Part shown: piece by piece, positions 53,991 through 62,767 of the stretch
Position numbering within the stretch: the first letter of the stretch is position 1
Layout of the letters: every line of letters starts with the position of its first letter
Source of the DNA: Thermosporothrix hazakensis
GTDB taxonomy: Bacteria; Chloroflexota; Ktedonobacteria; Ktedonobacterales; Ktedonobacteraceae
DNA: 64,000 bases
Assembly: GCF_003253565.1 (NCBI RefSeq)
Contig: NZ_QKUF01000012.1
Coordinates: forward strand, 1-64,000
Reading direction: 5' to 3'
Translations under genes and position numbers: made by a program
Notes under the pieces: generated by a model
What the model was told of the DNA's origin: nothing
The model's database searches: none
The model's input: only the letters and a program-made list of their open reading frames with translations

Positions 53991-54740
53991 ATGAACACCA
54001 TTTTTAGAAACAGTCCGCTTCCCAGGTATTACCAGCTTAAAGAGATCATGCGGGAAAAGATTCTCTCGGGCGAATGGAAGCCGGGCGACCTGATTCCTTC
54101 TGAGCGCGAATTAAGTGAACAGTATGGCATCAGCCGCATGACCGCCCGCCAGGCAATCACAGAGCTGGTCAATGAAGGCCTGTTCTATCGCGAACAGGGG
54201 CGTGGCACGTTTGTGAGCCGCAACCGCATCACGCAGCAACTGACAAAGCTGACAGGCTTTAATGAGGATATGCGAGCACGCGGCTATAAACCTGGCACAA
54301 AGGTCCTCTCAGCTCGTCTCTGGCCCGCAGATGAGACGGTGGCCGCACATCTGCATATTCGACCCGGAGATAAGGTTTTCCGCCTCCATCGACTCCGCAT
54401 GGCCGATGATGACCCACTGGCGCTGGAAACCTCGTTCGTGTCCTTTATTGGCTGCGAAAAGCTGCTTGAAGATGACCTGAACAACTATTCTCTCTATTAC
54501 CTGCTTGAAACGAAATACGGATACCCACCCCTTGAAGCCGATCAGGAGCTTGAAGCCGGGCTGGTAGGCTCAGAAGAGGCCCGCCTGTTGCGCATTGCGG
54601 TCGGTAGTCCCGTCCTCTACATTCGTCGTACAACATATACCGAGCGCAAGCAGCCAATCGAGTACGCGGCCTCGATCTATAGCGGTCACAAGTATACCTT
54701 CTACGCGCACCTCCATCGCGAACAATTGATATCGAAATAG
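53991..54740 (+). CDS. GntR-family (HutC/UTRA) transcriptional regulator
   Basis: This 249-residue protein has a GntR winged helix (about 8-75: GEWKPGDLIPSERELSEQYG, SRMTARQAITELVNEG) and a UTRA domain (about 95-240: GDKVFRLHRLRMADDDPLAL; YAASIYSGHKYTFYAHLHRE). It probably binds a sugar-like or amino ligand. It lies upstream of a sugar isomerase and an oxidoreductase gene and may control them. The start at 53991 is chosen; ATG 53970 adds 7 residues. Confidence 0.88.
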   Translation: MNTIFRNSPLPRYYQLKEIMREKILSGEWKPGDLIPSERELSEQYGISRMTARQAITELVNEGLFYREQGRGTFVSRNRITQQLTKLTGFNEDMRARGYKPGTKVLSARLWPADETVAAHLHIRPGDKVFRLHRLRMADDDPLALETSFVSFIGCEKLLEDDLNNYSLYYLLETKYGYPPLEADQELEAGLVGSEEARLLRIAVGSPVLYIRRTTYTERKQPIEYAASIYSGHKYTFYAHLHREQLISK

Positions 54741-54818
54741 TTGCTATCAGAATGGTGGTAGAGAGCGGCAAGAGGGCTTGTTTCTCTCCTGTCGCTCGTT
54801 CCCTTCTTCGCCGCTTGC

Positions 54819-54864
54819 TTGACAGAGCGCGCCGCAGGCTTTTACACTGTACACAGGCAGTAAA
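54819..54864 (+). promoter_or_regulatory. Promoter and candidate GntR operator before the sugar operon
   Basis: TTGACA (54819-54824) and TACACT (54843-54848) are separated by 18 bases. An inverted repeat TTTAC/GTAAA (54841-54845 and 54860-54864) with CTGT-AC-ACAG inside overlaps the -10 element. A bound GntR protein would block this promoter. Confidence 0.5.
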
Positions 54865-54901
54865 TGTTTTCTATCCGCATGAAGAAGGGATATACTTGCT
54901 T

Positions 54902-55726
54902 ATGCGTCTTGCAATCATCACCGACGAGATTGCGCAGGATCTCACACACGCCCTTCAGGTCTGCCGTGAACTTGAGGTGAATACGGTAGAACTTCGCAGC
55001 ATCGACGGCCATAACATTGTCTTCCACGATGGAAACAGCCTCAAACGCATCAAGGCCGCTCTGGATCAAGCCGGAATGCAGGTATGTTGCATCGCCTCCC
55101 CGTTCCTCAAGTGCCACTTCTGGCTGAACGGGTCACGCTCCGAGTTTGATAGTGAGGAGACGCAATGGGCGATCTTTGAGCGCTCACTTGAGCTTGCCCG
55201 CCTGTTTCAAGCTCCGCTGGTACGCACGTTCTCTTTCTGGCGGCTTCCCAATCCAGCAAGCGTCCAGGAAAAACTCGCTTCCCTGCTGGTGGAGGCAACC
55301 AGACGAGCAGAGGAAGCCGGCGTCACACTGGCGCTGGAGAACGAGCACGAATGCAACCTCGGCACCGGCGCGGAGACAGCGCCCTTGCTTCAGCGCATCC
55401 CCTCACGAGCCTTCGGCGTGATCTGGGATCCCGGCAATGAAGCAAAACTCGGCTCTCAACCCTACCCGCACGGCTATCAATGCGTGCGCGAGCGCGTTGT
55501 ACACGTCCATCTCAAGGATGTTGACCACGAGCAGCACTTCGTCAAGATGGGAAGCGACACGATTGCCTATGAAGACCAGCTTCGCGCCCTGGCAGCAGAC
55601 GGCTATACAGGCGTCCTCTCGCTGGAAACGCATTATCAGCACCCGACAGGCGGCCCGGAACTCGCAACCCGCGAATCGCTGGCAGCCCTTCGTACGCTCT
55701 GTCAGCAGGCAGAGATCGAACTGTAA
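54902..55726 (+). CDS. Sugar phosphate isomerase/epimerase, AP-endonuclease-2-like TIM barrel
   Basis: This 274-residue protein (Xyl-isomerase-like TIM barrel) has TVELRSIDGHNIV, LVRTFSFWRLPNP, LALENEHECNLG and VVHVHLKDVD, where the His/Glu/Asp metal ligands lie. The family includes inosose, tagatose and hydroxypyruvate isomerases. The start at 54902 follows GAAGGG and puts MRLAIITDEI first. The oxidoreductase gene follows 14 bases later, so they are a metabolic pair, perhaps for inositol or sugar-acid use. Confidence 0.88.
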   Translation: MRLAIITDEIAQDLTHALQVCRELEVNTVELRSIDGHNIVFHDGNSLKRIKAALDQAGMQVCCIASPFLKCHFWLNGSRSEFDSEETQWAIFERSLELARLFQAPLVRTFSFWRLPNPASVQEKLASLLVEATRRAEEAGVTLALENEHECNLGTGAETAPLLQRIPSRAFGVIWDPGNEAKLGSQPYPHGYQCVRERVVHVHLKDVDHEQHFVKMGSDTIAYEDQLRALAADGYTGVLSLETHYQHPTGGPELATRESLAALRTLCQQAEIEL

Positions 55727-55740
55727 AGCAGGAGGAATTT

Positions 55741-56823
55741 GTGCAACGGTATGTCATTATCGGCGCTGGCGCTCAGGTCTTTTCCGCTCACCGCCCGGGC
55801 CTGCAACACCCGGAGATCCAGATTGTTGCAATTGCTGAGCCAGACGAGCAGCGTGGACACGCTCGCGCCGCCGAACTCCACTGTCCACTCTATACCGACT
55901 ACCGCACCATGCTAACCGAGGTTCAGCCTGATGTCGCGGTCGTGCTGACCCCCCATCCGCTCCATGCTGAAATCAGCATCGCCTGTTTGCGGGCAGGTTG
56001 TCACGTACTGGTCGAAAAACCGATGGCAGTCCATATTAGCGAGGCAGACGCAATGATCGCCGCTGCCGCCGAAAGTAAACGTTTACTCTGGGTTGTATTT
56101 CAGCATCGTTACCGCCCAGAGATCCAGGCAATCGCACGACTGCTTCAAGAAAGGCGGCTCGGCTCCATCACACGCGTCGAGCTTACTGCCTCATGGCCGC
56201 GCCCCGCAAGCTACTATCAGCAGGCGCCCTGGCGTGGCACCTGGGCAGGCGAGGGCGGCGGTGTCCTGATGAATCAAGGGATTCACCATCTCGATCTGCT
56301 CTGTTACCTGCTTGGCCTGCCCGAGCGCCTCACCGCCTGGACCCGCACCCGCAAGCATGCGATTGAGGTCGAAGATACTGCTCAGGCGCTCCTTGAATGG
56401 TCTGAAGGAACGCTTGGCTTTCTGCACCTCAGCACCGCTGAAGCCGATGTCGCAGAACGGCTCAAGCTGGTCGGGACGCGGGGACGGCTTGAATTGAGCC
56501 GGGGTCAGCTCATGGTAGAGACACTGGAACAGGATGTAGACAGCTATATTGCGACCTGTCAGGATCCGTTCGGTGCTCCTGCTGCGCAGCCGCTTCACCT
56601 CGATCTTCCCACCGGCCAGGGAGACCATACGGCAGTCTATCGAGCGTTTCAACAGGCAATCAGACAGCAGGATCTGCTCAATGCGGGGATTCAGGGGCGC
56701 ATGTCGCTGGAACTTGCCAACGCTATCATCTATTCAGGCCGGAGGCAGCACGAAGTGACCCTGCCGCTGGATCGAGCGCACTATATAGAGCTGCTCGAAA
56801 GCCTGCGCTCAAAGCCTTCCTGA
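55741..56823 (+). CDS. Gfo/Idh/MocA-family NAD(P)-dependent oxidoreductase
   Basis: This 360-residue protein has an N-terminal Rossmann fold (RYVIIGAGAQVFSAHRPGLQ; a shortened glycine loop GAGAQ) and the family motif HVLVEKPMA. The C-terminal sheet domain has GGGVLMNQGIHHLDLLCYLL with the catalytic His. It oxidises or reduces a sugar hydroxyl group. Starts with GTG at 55741, with AGGAGG just upstream. It is cotranscribed with the isomerase and ends at 56823, where a hairpin for the convergent gene follows. Confidence 0.9.
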   Translation: MQRYVIIGAGAQVFSAHRPGLQHPEIQIVAIAEPDEQRGHARAAELHCPLYTDYRTMLTEVQPDVAVVLTPHPLHAEISIACLRAGCHVLVEKPMAVHISEADAMIAAAAESKRLLWVVFQHRYRPEIQAIARLLQERRLGSITRVELTASWPRPASYYQQAPWRGTWAGEGGGVLMNQGIHHLDLLCYLLGLPERLTAWTRTRKHAIEVEDTAQALLEWSEGTLGFLHLSTAEADVAERLKLVGTRGRLELSRGQLMVETLEQDVDSYIATCQDPFGAPAAQPLHLDLPTGQGDHTAVYRAFQQAIRQQDLLNAGIQGRMSLELANAIIYSGRRQHEVTLPLDRAHYIELLESLRSKPS

Positions 56824-56832
56824 AGAACAACA

Positions 56833-56870
56833 GAAAAAACATCCGCCACCCGGCCACCGGTGACGGATGT
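56833..56870 (-). terminator. Terminator after the repeat-containing membrane protein
   Basis: Reverse-strand stem ACATCCGTCACC/GGTGGCGGATGT (56859-56870 with 56840-56851), followed by TTTTTTC. Confidence 0.8.
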
Positions 56871-56876
56871 CTCTGC

Positions 56877-57914
56877 TTAGCCCTTCCGAATATCGATCGG
56901 CCCGAGATTCGTTTGCACCTCTAGCAGCGCACGAGGAGCGGGACCAACCTCTGTCGCTCCGAACTGATTATTGATCGGGCCTGCATCCGTCTTCGCCTTG
57001 ATCTGCAAGGCCGGATTGCCCGCCACCGCCACCGCCACAGGGCCAGCAGATGAGGCAAAACGATACGAGCCATGCGGTTCCAGCACACCATGAAAGTTCA
57101 CCGGCCCCACATCACTGCGCACGTTCACGTTCCCCGTCAAATTGGCCTGCCTGACCTCAACCGGCCCCACATTCGTGACAAGGGAGGAACCGCTTCCCAG
57201 CGTTGCCCGGCGCACATTGATCGGGCCGGTGTTCGTCTTCAACTGGAAAATTCCGTTGACCTCCTCAATCGTGATCGGGCCAACATTGCTTTCTATCTGG
57301 AGATCGCTGCTATCTGGCACGACAATTTCAAAGTTGGCATTGCGCAAGCCTCCCAGAGGCGACCAGCGATACCGACTCTGGACAGTCACCCTGATGGTAT
57401 CCCCTTCCTGGGTATACTCAATGGCACCCTCCTGATCTTTTCCGAGCCAGCCATTCACATAGCGTACCGCCTTGATCTCAACCTCAGAGACGTTCCCCCG
57501 GCGAATCCGCGTGCTACCAACCGGGTTCCGCAACACCAGACGAGCCCGCTCCTGTACCGCAAAACGGCGCGGCTCATCAGGGATCGCTCGCACGAAAAGC
57601 TGACTGACTCCGATAAAAGCGGCAGCAATGCCCAGAAGAGCCAGAAGAGAGCCGAAAATGGCACTTAGAATATTCCAGAGAAAAGATGCAACCATAATAC
57701 AAACAACAGCAATAATCACCCACCGCCAGAACGAGGTTTGAGGCGGATTGACCTTTTCCCCCATCGACAAGGTTTCGTGAAACTGCTCGGCTCCCGGCTC
57801 CAGACGCACCCCTTCACTACAGGCATCGTATGCAGTGCCCCGCTGCTCACGAGGATCAGTATTCTGTTGCCGCGAGATGTTTTCCTGGGGAAACATGGCA
57901 TTCTGCCCGCTCAT
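56877..57914 (-). CDS. Membrane protein with DUF4097-like beta repeats (NxGP motifs)
   Basis: This 345-residue protein has an N-terminal hydrophilic tail, two membrane segments (about 64-105), and a C-terminal right-handed beta-helix-like repeat region (about 205-345). Seven copies of a short motif are visible: SNVGPI, TNTGPI, TNVGPV, SDVGPV, SSAGPV, TDAGPI and TNLGPI, about 18-30 residues apart. It resembles DUF4097/adhesin-like families. Start at 57914 with GGGAGATACTG upstream. Function unknown; possibly a stress-linked envelope sensor. Confidence 0.75.
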   Translation of the reverse strand: MSGQNAMFPQENISRQQNTDPREQRGTAYDACSEGVRLEPGAEQFHETLSMGEKVNPPQTSFWRWVIIAVVCIMVASFLWNILSAIFGSLLALLGIAAAFIGVSQLFVRAIPDEPRRFAVQERARLVLRNPVGSTRIRRGNVSEVEIKAVRYVNGWLGKDQEGAIEYTQEGDTIRVTVQSRYRWSPLGGLRNANFEIVVPDSSDLQIESNVGPITIEEVNGIFQLKTNTGPINVRRATLGSGSSLVTNVGPVEVRQANLTGNVNVRSDVGPVNFHGVLEPHGSYRFASSAGPVAVAVAGNPALQIKAKTDAGPINNQFGATEVGPAPRALLEVQTNLGPIDIRKG

Positions 57915-58018
57915 CAGTATCTCCCTTTCCTATGCTCGAAAACACGATCACTCTATCTTAATACCAAGACAAACTCTATACGAACGTCTGACGGTTGAGT
58001 AGTAAATCATCAGGCAGC

Positions 58019-58055
58019 AAAAAGCGGCTCCGCACAGGGCAAGAGCCGCTTTTTC
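58019..58055. terminator. Terminator after the BNR-type lipoprotein (bidirectional)
   Basis: Perfect stem AAAGCGGCTC/GAGCCGCTTT (58021-58030 with 58043-58052), with A and T runs on both sides. Confidence 0.75.
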
Positions 58056-58066
58056 TTTCCGGAAGA

Positions 58067-59254
58067 TCAGCGCATCATCGTATACTGAAGCGGTTTCCAG
58101 GTCACACCTCCATCTTCCGTATGCAACAGTTCGGTATCAGTAAGCGACCAGCCGTGCCGGGCATCAATAAAGCTGATCTCGCGGATCGTTGCAGGCGCGG
58201 TCGGCCCCTGATTCCAGTTCGCGCCTCCATCAACAGTGCTGTACCACTGATTCGTCTGACTATCGACAACCCACAGATGATAGGGATCAAGCACAAAAAC
58301 CGCACCAGCAGTAATCTGAAGCGGACTGGTCGCAATCCACTGGCCGCCGCCATCACTTGTCCGGTAGAAGAGCGTATGATACTTGCCATCATCGGTCGCA
58401 ACCCGTACCGGAAGAAACCCAAGCTCACCGAAGAACACAGGCGGCATCATCCCGAGCGATGATACCTTCTTGAGAGCTGATGGAAGCGACGGAGAAGGCA
58501 TTTTCTTCCAGGTCGCGCCTCCATCACGTGTCACCAGGAGGCCCGGATCTTTCGAGCTTCCAGAGGAAGCCGAAAGCGTCAGAAAGCCGGTCATCTCATC
58601 TTTGAAGGTAATGCCTGTTTTCAGTCCTTCTTTGGGAAGACTGTTCTTTTCCCCGGAGCGAGCAATCTTCTTCCAATGCATGCCCCCGTCAGTGGTCGCG
58701 AACAGCTCAACCGGCTGATTCCCCTTCTCGGGAGCTCCCATCACAGTCAGCCAGCCAGTTTGATTATCCAGAAACGCAGGCGCGTCAACCGTTTTGGGAG
58801 CGCTCGCCGCCAGCGTCACGCCTTTCCAGCTCTTACCACCATCGTCGGTCCGCTCAACTCGCACCTGATCCTCTCTGACGCTTGCGACCCAACCCTGCAA
58901 CACGCTTTTAAATGTGCCTTTCGCGATCGAGTAGTCTCCGGCCTTCGTGCCAGCAGGCGAGACATTTATCCAGTGTATACCACCATCCGTCGTCTTTAGA
59001 ATGGCATCTTTCGTCAACGCCCAGCCCTGCGTGGCATCGATCATCAAAATAGAGGTTAGCGGACCTACCTGCTGCGTCACATAATCAGGCGAGGAGCCAG
59101 GATTGTCGCCCCCCTGTTCGGGGGTTTGTCCCACCGCAGCGCCCTCGCCAGGAAACCCACCACAGGCAGCCAGCAAGCTCAAGAGCAGCAACAGCATGCA
59201 GCAATGGAGCAGTTTTGTTCGCCCATAAATAGCACAAGTACGCAGAGTCTGCAT
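58067..59254 (-). CDS. Lipoprotein with BNR/Asp-box (Ycf48-like) beta-propeller
   Basis: This 395-residue protein has a lipoprotein signal ending in LLAAC (Cys about 31) and a propeller with Asp-box or BNR-type repeats (KTTDGGIHW, RTDDGGKSW, ATTDGGMHW, VTRDGGATW, RTSDGGGQW, STVDGGANW, HTEDGGVTW). It resembles Ycf48-like and sialidase-type folds. No catalytic sialidase residues are recognised, so a binding role is likely. Start at 59254 has GGAGG upstream. Confidence 0.85.
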   Translation of the reverse strand: MQTLRTCAIYGRTKLLHCCMLLLLLSLLAACGGFPGEGAAVGQTPEQGGDNPGSSPDYVTQQVGPLTSILMIDATQGWALTKDAILKTTDGGIHWINVSPAGTKAGDYSIAKGTFKSVLQGWVASVREDQVRVERTDDGGKSWKGVTLAASAPKTVDAPAFLDNQTGWLTVMGAPEKGNQPVELFATTDGGMHWKKIARSGEKNSLPKEGLKTGITFKDEMTGFLTLSASSGSSKDPGLLVTRDGGATWKKMPSPSLPSALKKVSSLGMMPPVFFGELGFLPVRVATDDGKYHTLFYRTSDGGGQWIATSPLQITAGAVFVLDPYHLWVVDSQTNQWYSTVDGGANWNQGPTAPATIREISFIDARHGWSLTDTELLHTEDGGVTWKPLQYTMMR

Positions 59255-59451
59255 AAAAAATAACACCTCCCCACTCAAAGCATAGGAATTCTGCCTCTTC
59301 CCTGAAGGATGAGCGACCATTATCACCCATGTTTCCCGGGAAGATCTGGCTACGGCGGTTCACGCGCCTGTCAGCCGGGAGAAGCGAGCAGGCTTCCCCA
59401 CGGCTCATAGATGGTTCTCCGGGGCGACGCTACCCCCTCCTCACTATCTTC

Positions 59452-59844
59452 TCACAAAACAGGCTGTTCAGAAAGAGTTCGGGCAGGCAGTTTCAAAAAA
59501 GCAACCAGAAACAGAACGCCAAGCAAGGCATCAATCAGCCCGAAAATCAACACCGAGGCCGGGAGACGTTGGAGGGCAAAAAGCAGCGCCAGAACAAGCA
59601 TATAAGCCCACTTCTCGGTCATCGCAAGCGGCATGAGAGACCGATAACGCAGCGGATCTTTCGCGATGAGCAAAAACAGGATTTGAAACATCGCCGTGAT
59701 ACTCAAAAATCCATAGAAATACTCTGGATGAGTGAGCGCGGGCGGCGTCATCGTACCGATCAGACCTTCGGCGAACATGAGCGAGCCACACAACAACAAG
59801 CCATACATTCCCGCTGCAAGAAACACACCACGAACAAAACGCAT
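59452..59844 (-). CDS. Small four-segment membrane protein, unknown
   Basis: This 130-residue protein has four predicted membrane segments (about 8-28, 42-62, 75-95, 97-118). No family is recognised. It has a good GAGGAG site before the ATG. It is divergent from the padR gene, sharing the intergenic region, so it is probably the PadR target. Confidence 0.7.
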   Translation of the reverse strand: MRFVRGVFLAAGMYGLLLCGSLMFAEGLIGTMTPPALTHPEYFYGFLSITAMFQILFLLIAKDPLRYRSLMPLAMTEKWAYMLVLALLFALQRLPASVLIFGLIDALLGVLFLVAFLKLPARTLSEQPVL

Positions 59845-59869
59845 TGGTTTTCACTCCTCTGTTTTCATG

Positions 59870-59903
59870 TCATATGACTTCAAGATATATAACTTCATAT
59901 ACA
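59870..59903. promoter_or_regulatory. Candidate PadR operator region
   Basis: AT-rich region with two ACTTCA direct repeats (59876-59881 and 59892-59897 approximately) and ATAT palindromes between the divergent PadR and small membrane protein genes. Confidence 0.35.
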
Positions 59904-59980
59904 ACAAAGCAGAGGCTCTTGTCAAGAAAACAGGCGGCGTGATAGCATAAGCTACAATCAGAACAGGGGAGATGAAAGAG

Positions 59981-60583
59981 ATGGAGCGCCCGGAAGCGTA
60001 CCCGATAACCTATGGTGTGCTTGGTCTGCTGGCCTTCTGTGGGCCCATGACTGGCTATGACCTCAAACGCATGTTTGACCATATTCTCTCGCCAATGTGG
60101 GGAGCGACCCAGAGCCAGATTTACAAGGAGCTCAAGCGCATGCAAGAACTCGGTTGGGTCGAGATGCAGCGCGAAGAGCAGGAAAGCAGACCCGACCGCA
60201 AGATCTACTCGATGACTGAAGCCGGTCGAGAAGCGCTTGCACACTGGCAAACGCAGCCCCCGACCTTCTTTCAGTTGCGCGATGAACTGCTGCTCAAGCT
60301 GCTTTTTGGCTCTTTTGGCTCACCTGAAGCCTTGCTCGCCAACATACGCGAGGGTATTCGCTTCCATGAACAGCGCCTGCTTGCCCACCGCCAGAACGCC
60401 AGCCTGATTCCACCGGCAAACCAGCCCCACCAGCCCAGTGGTCGCCCCGATCCATACGCCGCACCCGCCGAGCCAGACATCTATTTTCGCCTGATTACGC
60501 GCTTTGCTATCGCGTTAGAAAAAACCTATTTGAACTGGTTACAGGAAGCGCAAGAAACCATCGAGCAAGAGCAAGAAGACTGA
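59981..60583 (+). CDS. PadR-family transcriptional regulator
   Basis: This 200-residue protein has the PadR winged helix (about 1-90: ITYGVLGLLAFCGPMTGYDL; KIYSMTEAGREALAHW) and a C-terminal Vir-like helical domain for dimerisation, with a Pro-rich insert (about 143-160). It is divergent from a small membrane protein gene, likely its target. Start at 59981 (GGGGAG nine bases upstream); ATG at 59972 is less well spaced. Confidence 0.87.
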   Translation: MERPEAYPITYGVLGLLAFCGPMTGYDLKRMFDHILSPMWGATQSQIYKELKRMQELGWVEMQREEQESRPDRKIYSMTEAGREALAHWQTQPPTFFQLRDELLLKLLFGSFGSPEALLANIREGIRFHEQRLLAHRQNASLIPPANQPHQPSGRPDPYAAPAEPDIYFRLITRFAIALEKTYLNWLQEAQETIEQEQED

Positions 60584-60875
60584 TCCCTCCGCCTCACGAG
60601 CCGCTTCAAGTACTCCTGCGCAACGTTAAAAAAGCTTAAGATCAGGTTAAGAGATACTGAGGACTGCGATTCCCCCCAAAAAAAGGCGATTTTTGTGAAA
60701 CGGTCTTTCTCACCACATCGTACAAATAGCAGTAAGCACATTGCGAGAACGAACGAAAGCAACGAAAAGAGGTTGAAGGCGCTCGTTCTTTGCAAAGACG
60801 AACATATGGACATAACACGAATCGGAGTTCAGTTCCTTTGTTCATCCGATCGTGATATAAGGAGGTATATACGTT

Positions 60876-61172
60876 ATGATGACATTCGCAACCGTTTTAG
60901 CCGCAGTTACGTTAACAGATGTTCTCTGGTGGCTGCTTGTTGGTCTGATCGCTGGTGCACTGGCAAGCTTCGTAATGCGTGGTGGCGGATACGGGATTAT
61001 CGGTGATATCGTCGTTGGACTTATCGGCGCGGTTATAGGCGGTTTCCTTGCCAGCCTGCTTGGCATTAGCGCGGGCGGCATCGTTGGTACGATCATCATC
61101 GCCTTTATCGGTGCATGTGTCCTGATCGCGATTCTGCGTGCCGTGTCTGGCGGATTTGCGCGCCGGCACTAA
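60876..61172 (+). CDS. GlsB/YeaQ/YmgE-family small membrane protein
   Basis: This 98-residue protein has three membrane segments and the Gly-rich pattern of transglycosylase-associated/GlsB family proteins (LVGLIAGALASFVMRGGGYG; GDIVVGLIGAVIGGFLASLL). It is membrane-located and often induced by stress. The start at 60876 has AAGGAGG eleven bases upstream. A palindrome follows the gene (61195-61226). Confidence 0.88.
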   Translation: MMTFATVLAAVTLTDVLWWLLVGLIAGALASFVMRGGGYGIIGDIVVGLIGAVIGGFLASLLGISAGGIVGTIIIAFIGACVLIAILRAVSGGFARRH

Positions 61173-61194
61173 ACGATACCTCATTCGTCGAAAC

Positions 61195-61226
61195 AGAAGG
61201 GCCGCTCTCGGTGAGTGGCCCTTCTG
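61195..61226 (+). terminator. Hairpin after glsB-like gene
   Basis: Perfect ten-base stem CAGAAGGGCC/GGCCCTTCTG (61195-61204 with 61217-61226), without a U-tract. Confidence 0.5.
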
Positions 61227-61299
61227 CACGTTTCGCACCCTTGCCTTTTCTTCCTGTTGAGCGATACAATATATCTAGAGAGAGAAAAGGAGCGTTGTT

Positions 61300-61779
61300 G
61301 TGGTATTCTGGACAGTAACATATATTGTTTCCGGAGGGCAAACAGGCGCCGATCGGGCCGCACTTGACTGGGCAATGGCGCACCATATTCCGTATGGGGG
61401 CTGGTGTCCTGCCGGTCGTCTGGCCGAAGATGGCCCTCTGGATGCACGCTATGAGCTTCAGGAAACCCCGACATCCTCCTATGCACAACGCACCGAGTGG
61501 AACGTGCGCGATTCAGATGGCACTGTCCTGTTTTCGCTCTCTCCGCATCTGACCGGGGGCACGCTGCTGACGCTCCGGCTAGCCAGAAAGTACCGGAGGC
61601 CATATCTGCATCTGTATCAAACAGAGAGACAACAGAATCCAGCCACGCGCCTGCTTGCCTTCTTGCAGACCTACAACATTCAGCGCTTGAATGTTGCCGG
61701 ACCTCGAGCTTCAACGGAGCCCGCAATAGGCGCATTTGTGCAACAGGTACTGGAGTGCGCCTACCAGTTGACCCATTGA
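61300..61779 (+). CDS. Putative molybdenum-carrier-like (cpYpsA) protein
   Basis: This 159-residue protein matches the putative molybdenum carrier family by TYIVSGGQTGADRAALDWA at the N-terminus (Rossmann-like loop) and PYGGWCPAGRLAEDGPLDARY. The family resembles molybdenum cofactor carrier/SLOG-type nucleotide-binding proteins. It starts with GTG at 61300 (AAAGGAG seven bases upstream). Convergent with a Nudix gene. Confidence 0.85.
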   Translation: MVFWTVTYIVSGGQTGADRAALDWAMAHHIPYGGWCPAGRLAEDGPLDARYELQETPTSSYAQRTEWNVRDSDGTVLFSLSPHLTGGTLLTLRLARKYRRPYLHLYQTERQQNPATRLLAFLQTYNIQRLNVAGPRASTEPAIGAFVQQVLECAYQLTH

Positions 61780-61798
61780 ACAAGCGGAATAAGCCATA

Positions 61799-62290
61799 TT
61801 ACGCCTGTTCTTTTCTGCGGCTTTCCCAGGCGTCAATGGCTTTGCGAGCGATGTCTTGCCACCCGGGATACGCGGGCCGGCGATTCTCTTCCAGGATAGC
61901 CAGCTCAGAAGCCGACAGCCAGCGATATTCGGTATGTTTGTTCCATTCCAGTTCAGGGTGTGTCAGATCACCTTCTACCTCAACATAAAAATCGAACTCG
62001 CGGTGCCAACCATCAACGTTCCAATCGGAAATAGCGATCAGGGAGACAACCGAGGCCAGGGTCCAACCAGTTTCTTCCTGGATTTCGCGTCGAAGCGCGT
62101 CGAGGAGCGTTTCCCCTGTTTCGACATGGCCTCCCACCATGTCCCAGCAGCCCGGGAAGAGCCGTCGAGACATGCTACGACGCTGTGCAAAAATGCGTCC
62201 CTGCCGATCAAGAATCAGGGCACCAACAACACAGATCTTGCCCTCAGCCTCAGCCTGTTGCTGAAGCGAGAGAAAAAAAGGTCCTTGCAT
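61799..62290 (-). CDS. Nudix hydrolase
   Basis: This 163-residue protein carries the full Nudix box GGHVETGETLLDALRREIQE-ETGW (G-x5-E-x7-REUxEExGU), so it should hydrolyse a nucleoside diphosphate linked compound. The substrate is unknown (NTP, NDP-sugar or an IPP-like compound). ATG 62290 has AAGGAG upstream. It is monocistronic and convergent with the molybdenum-carrier-like gene. Confidence 0.92.
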   Translation of the reverse strand: MQGPFFLSLQQQAEAEGKICVVGALILDRQGRIFAQRRSMSRRLFPGCWDMVGGHVETGETLLDALRREIQEETGWTLASVVSLIAISDWNVDGWHREFDFYVEVEGDLTHPELEWNKHTEYRWLSASELAILEENRRPAYPGWQDIARKAIDAWESRRKEQA

Positions 62291-62767
62291 ATGTGACTCC
62301 TTGCGCAGTAAAACGTTTCTCTCTTTTGGAAGGTTTTTCGGGATCTCAGGGATGCAAGGTAACCAATTTTTCCTATTCTCTCTACAGGAATATATAATTA
62401 GCCGTATGTGTTATAATGGATGGAGCGAAGGGGCTCGAAAATACAACCTGTTTTTGAGCTACTGAAGAACAGCGTCCATTCCTCTGACAGCCGACCATTC
62501 ACCCATACGTTTTCTAGTCCTTCCTTACTCCTGTCTGGAAGGTTTGTAAGCCGGAAGAACGGATATAGAGTTTGCAGGTGTTGTGTCTGGTTAGCAGGTT
62601 AACGTTCTGGCCGTATGGCTACAATAGAAACACGAAGCATCTTTACAGAAAGATGATCGTTGCCTTTTGATGGTACCATTGTCATACTCTATTTATTTAC
62701 CCACCCTTCCTCGATTATGTATTTAGGAATGATTGTCTTTCTTGCTGTCTAATTAAGGAGAACTTTT
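62291..62767 (+). promoter_or_regulatory. 477-base upstream region of the primary sigma factor gene
   Basis: No gene is convincing here. TATAAT hexamers occur at 62393-62398 and 62412-62417 without a clear -35 element. The long leader may hold several promoters, as is common for a primary sigma factor gene. Confidence 0.4.

Noticed and set aside
62420-62602. 60-codon frame upstream of rpoD
   Set aside because: No ribosome site and no recognisable protein; it lies in the long rpoD leader.
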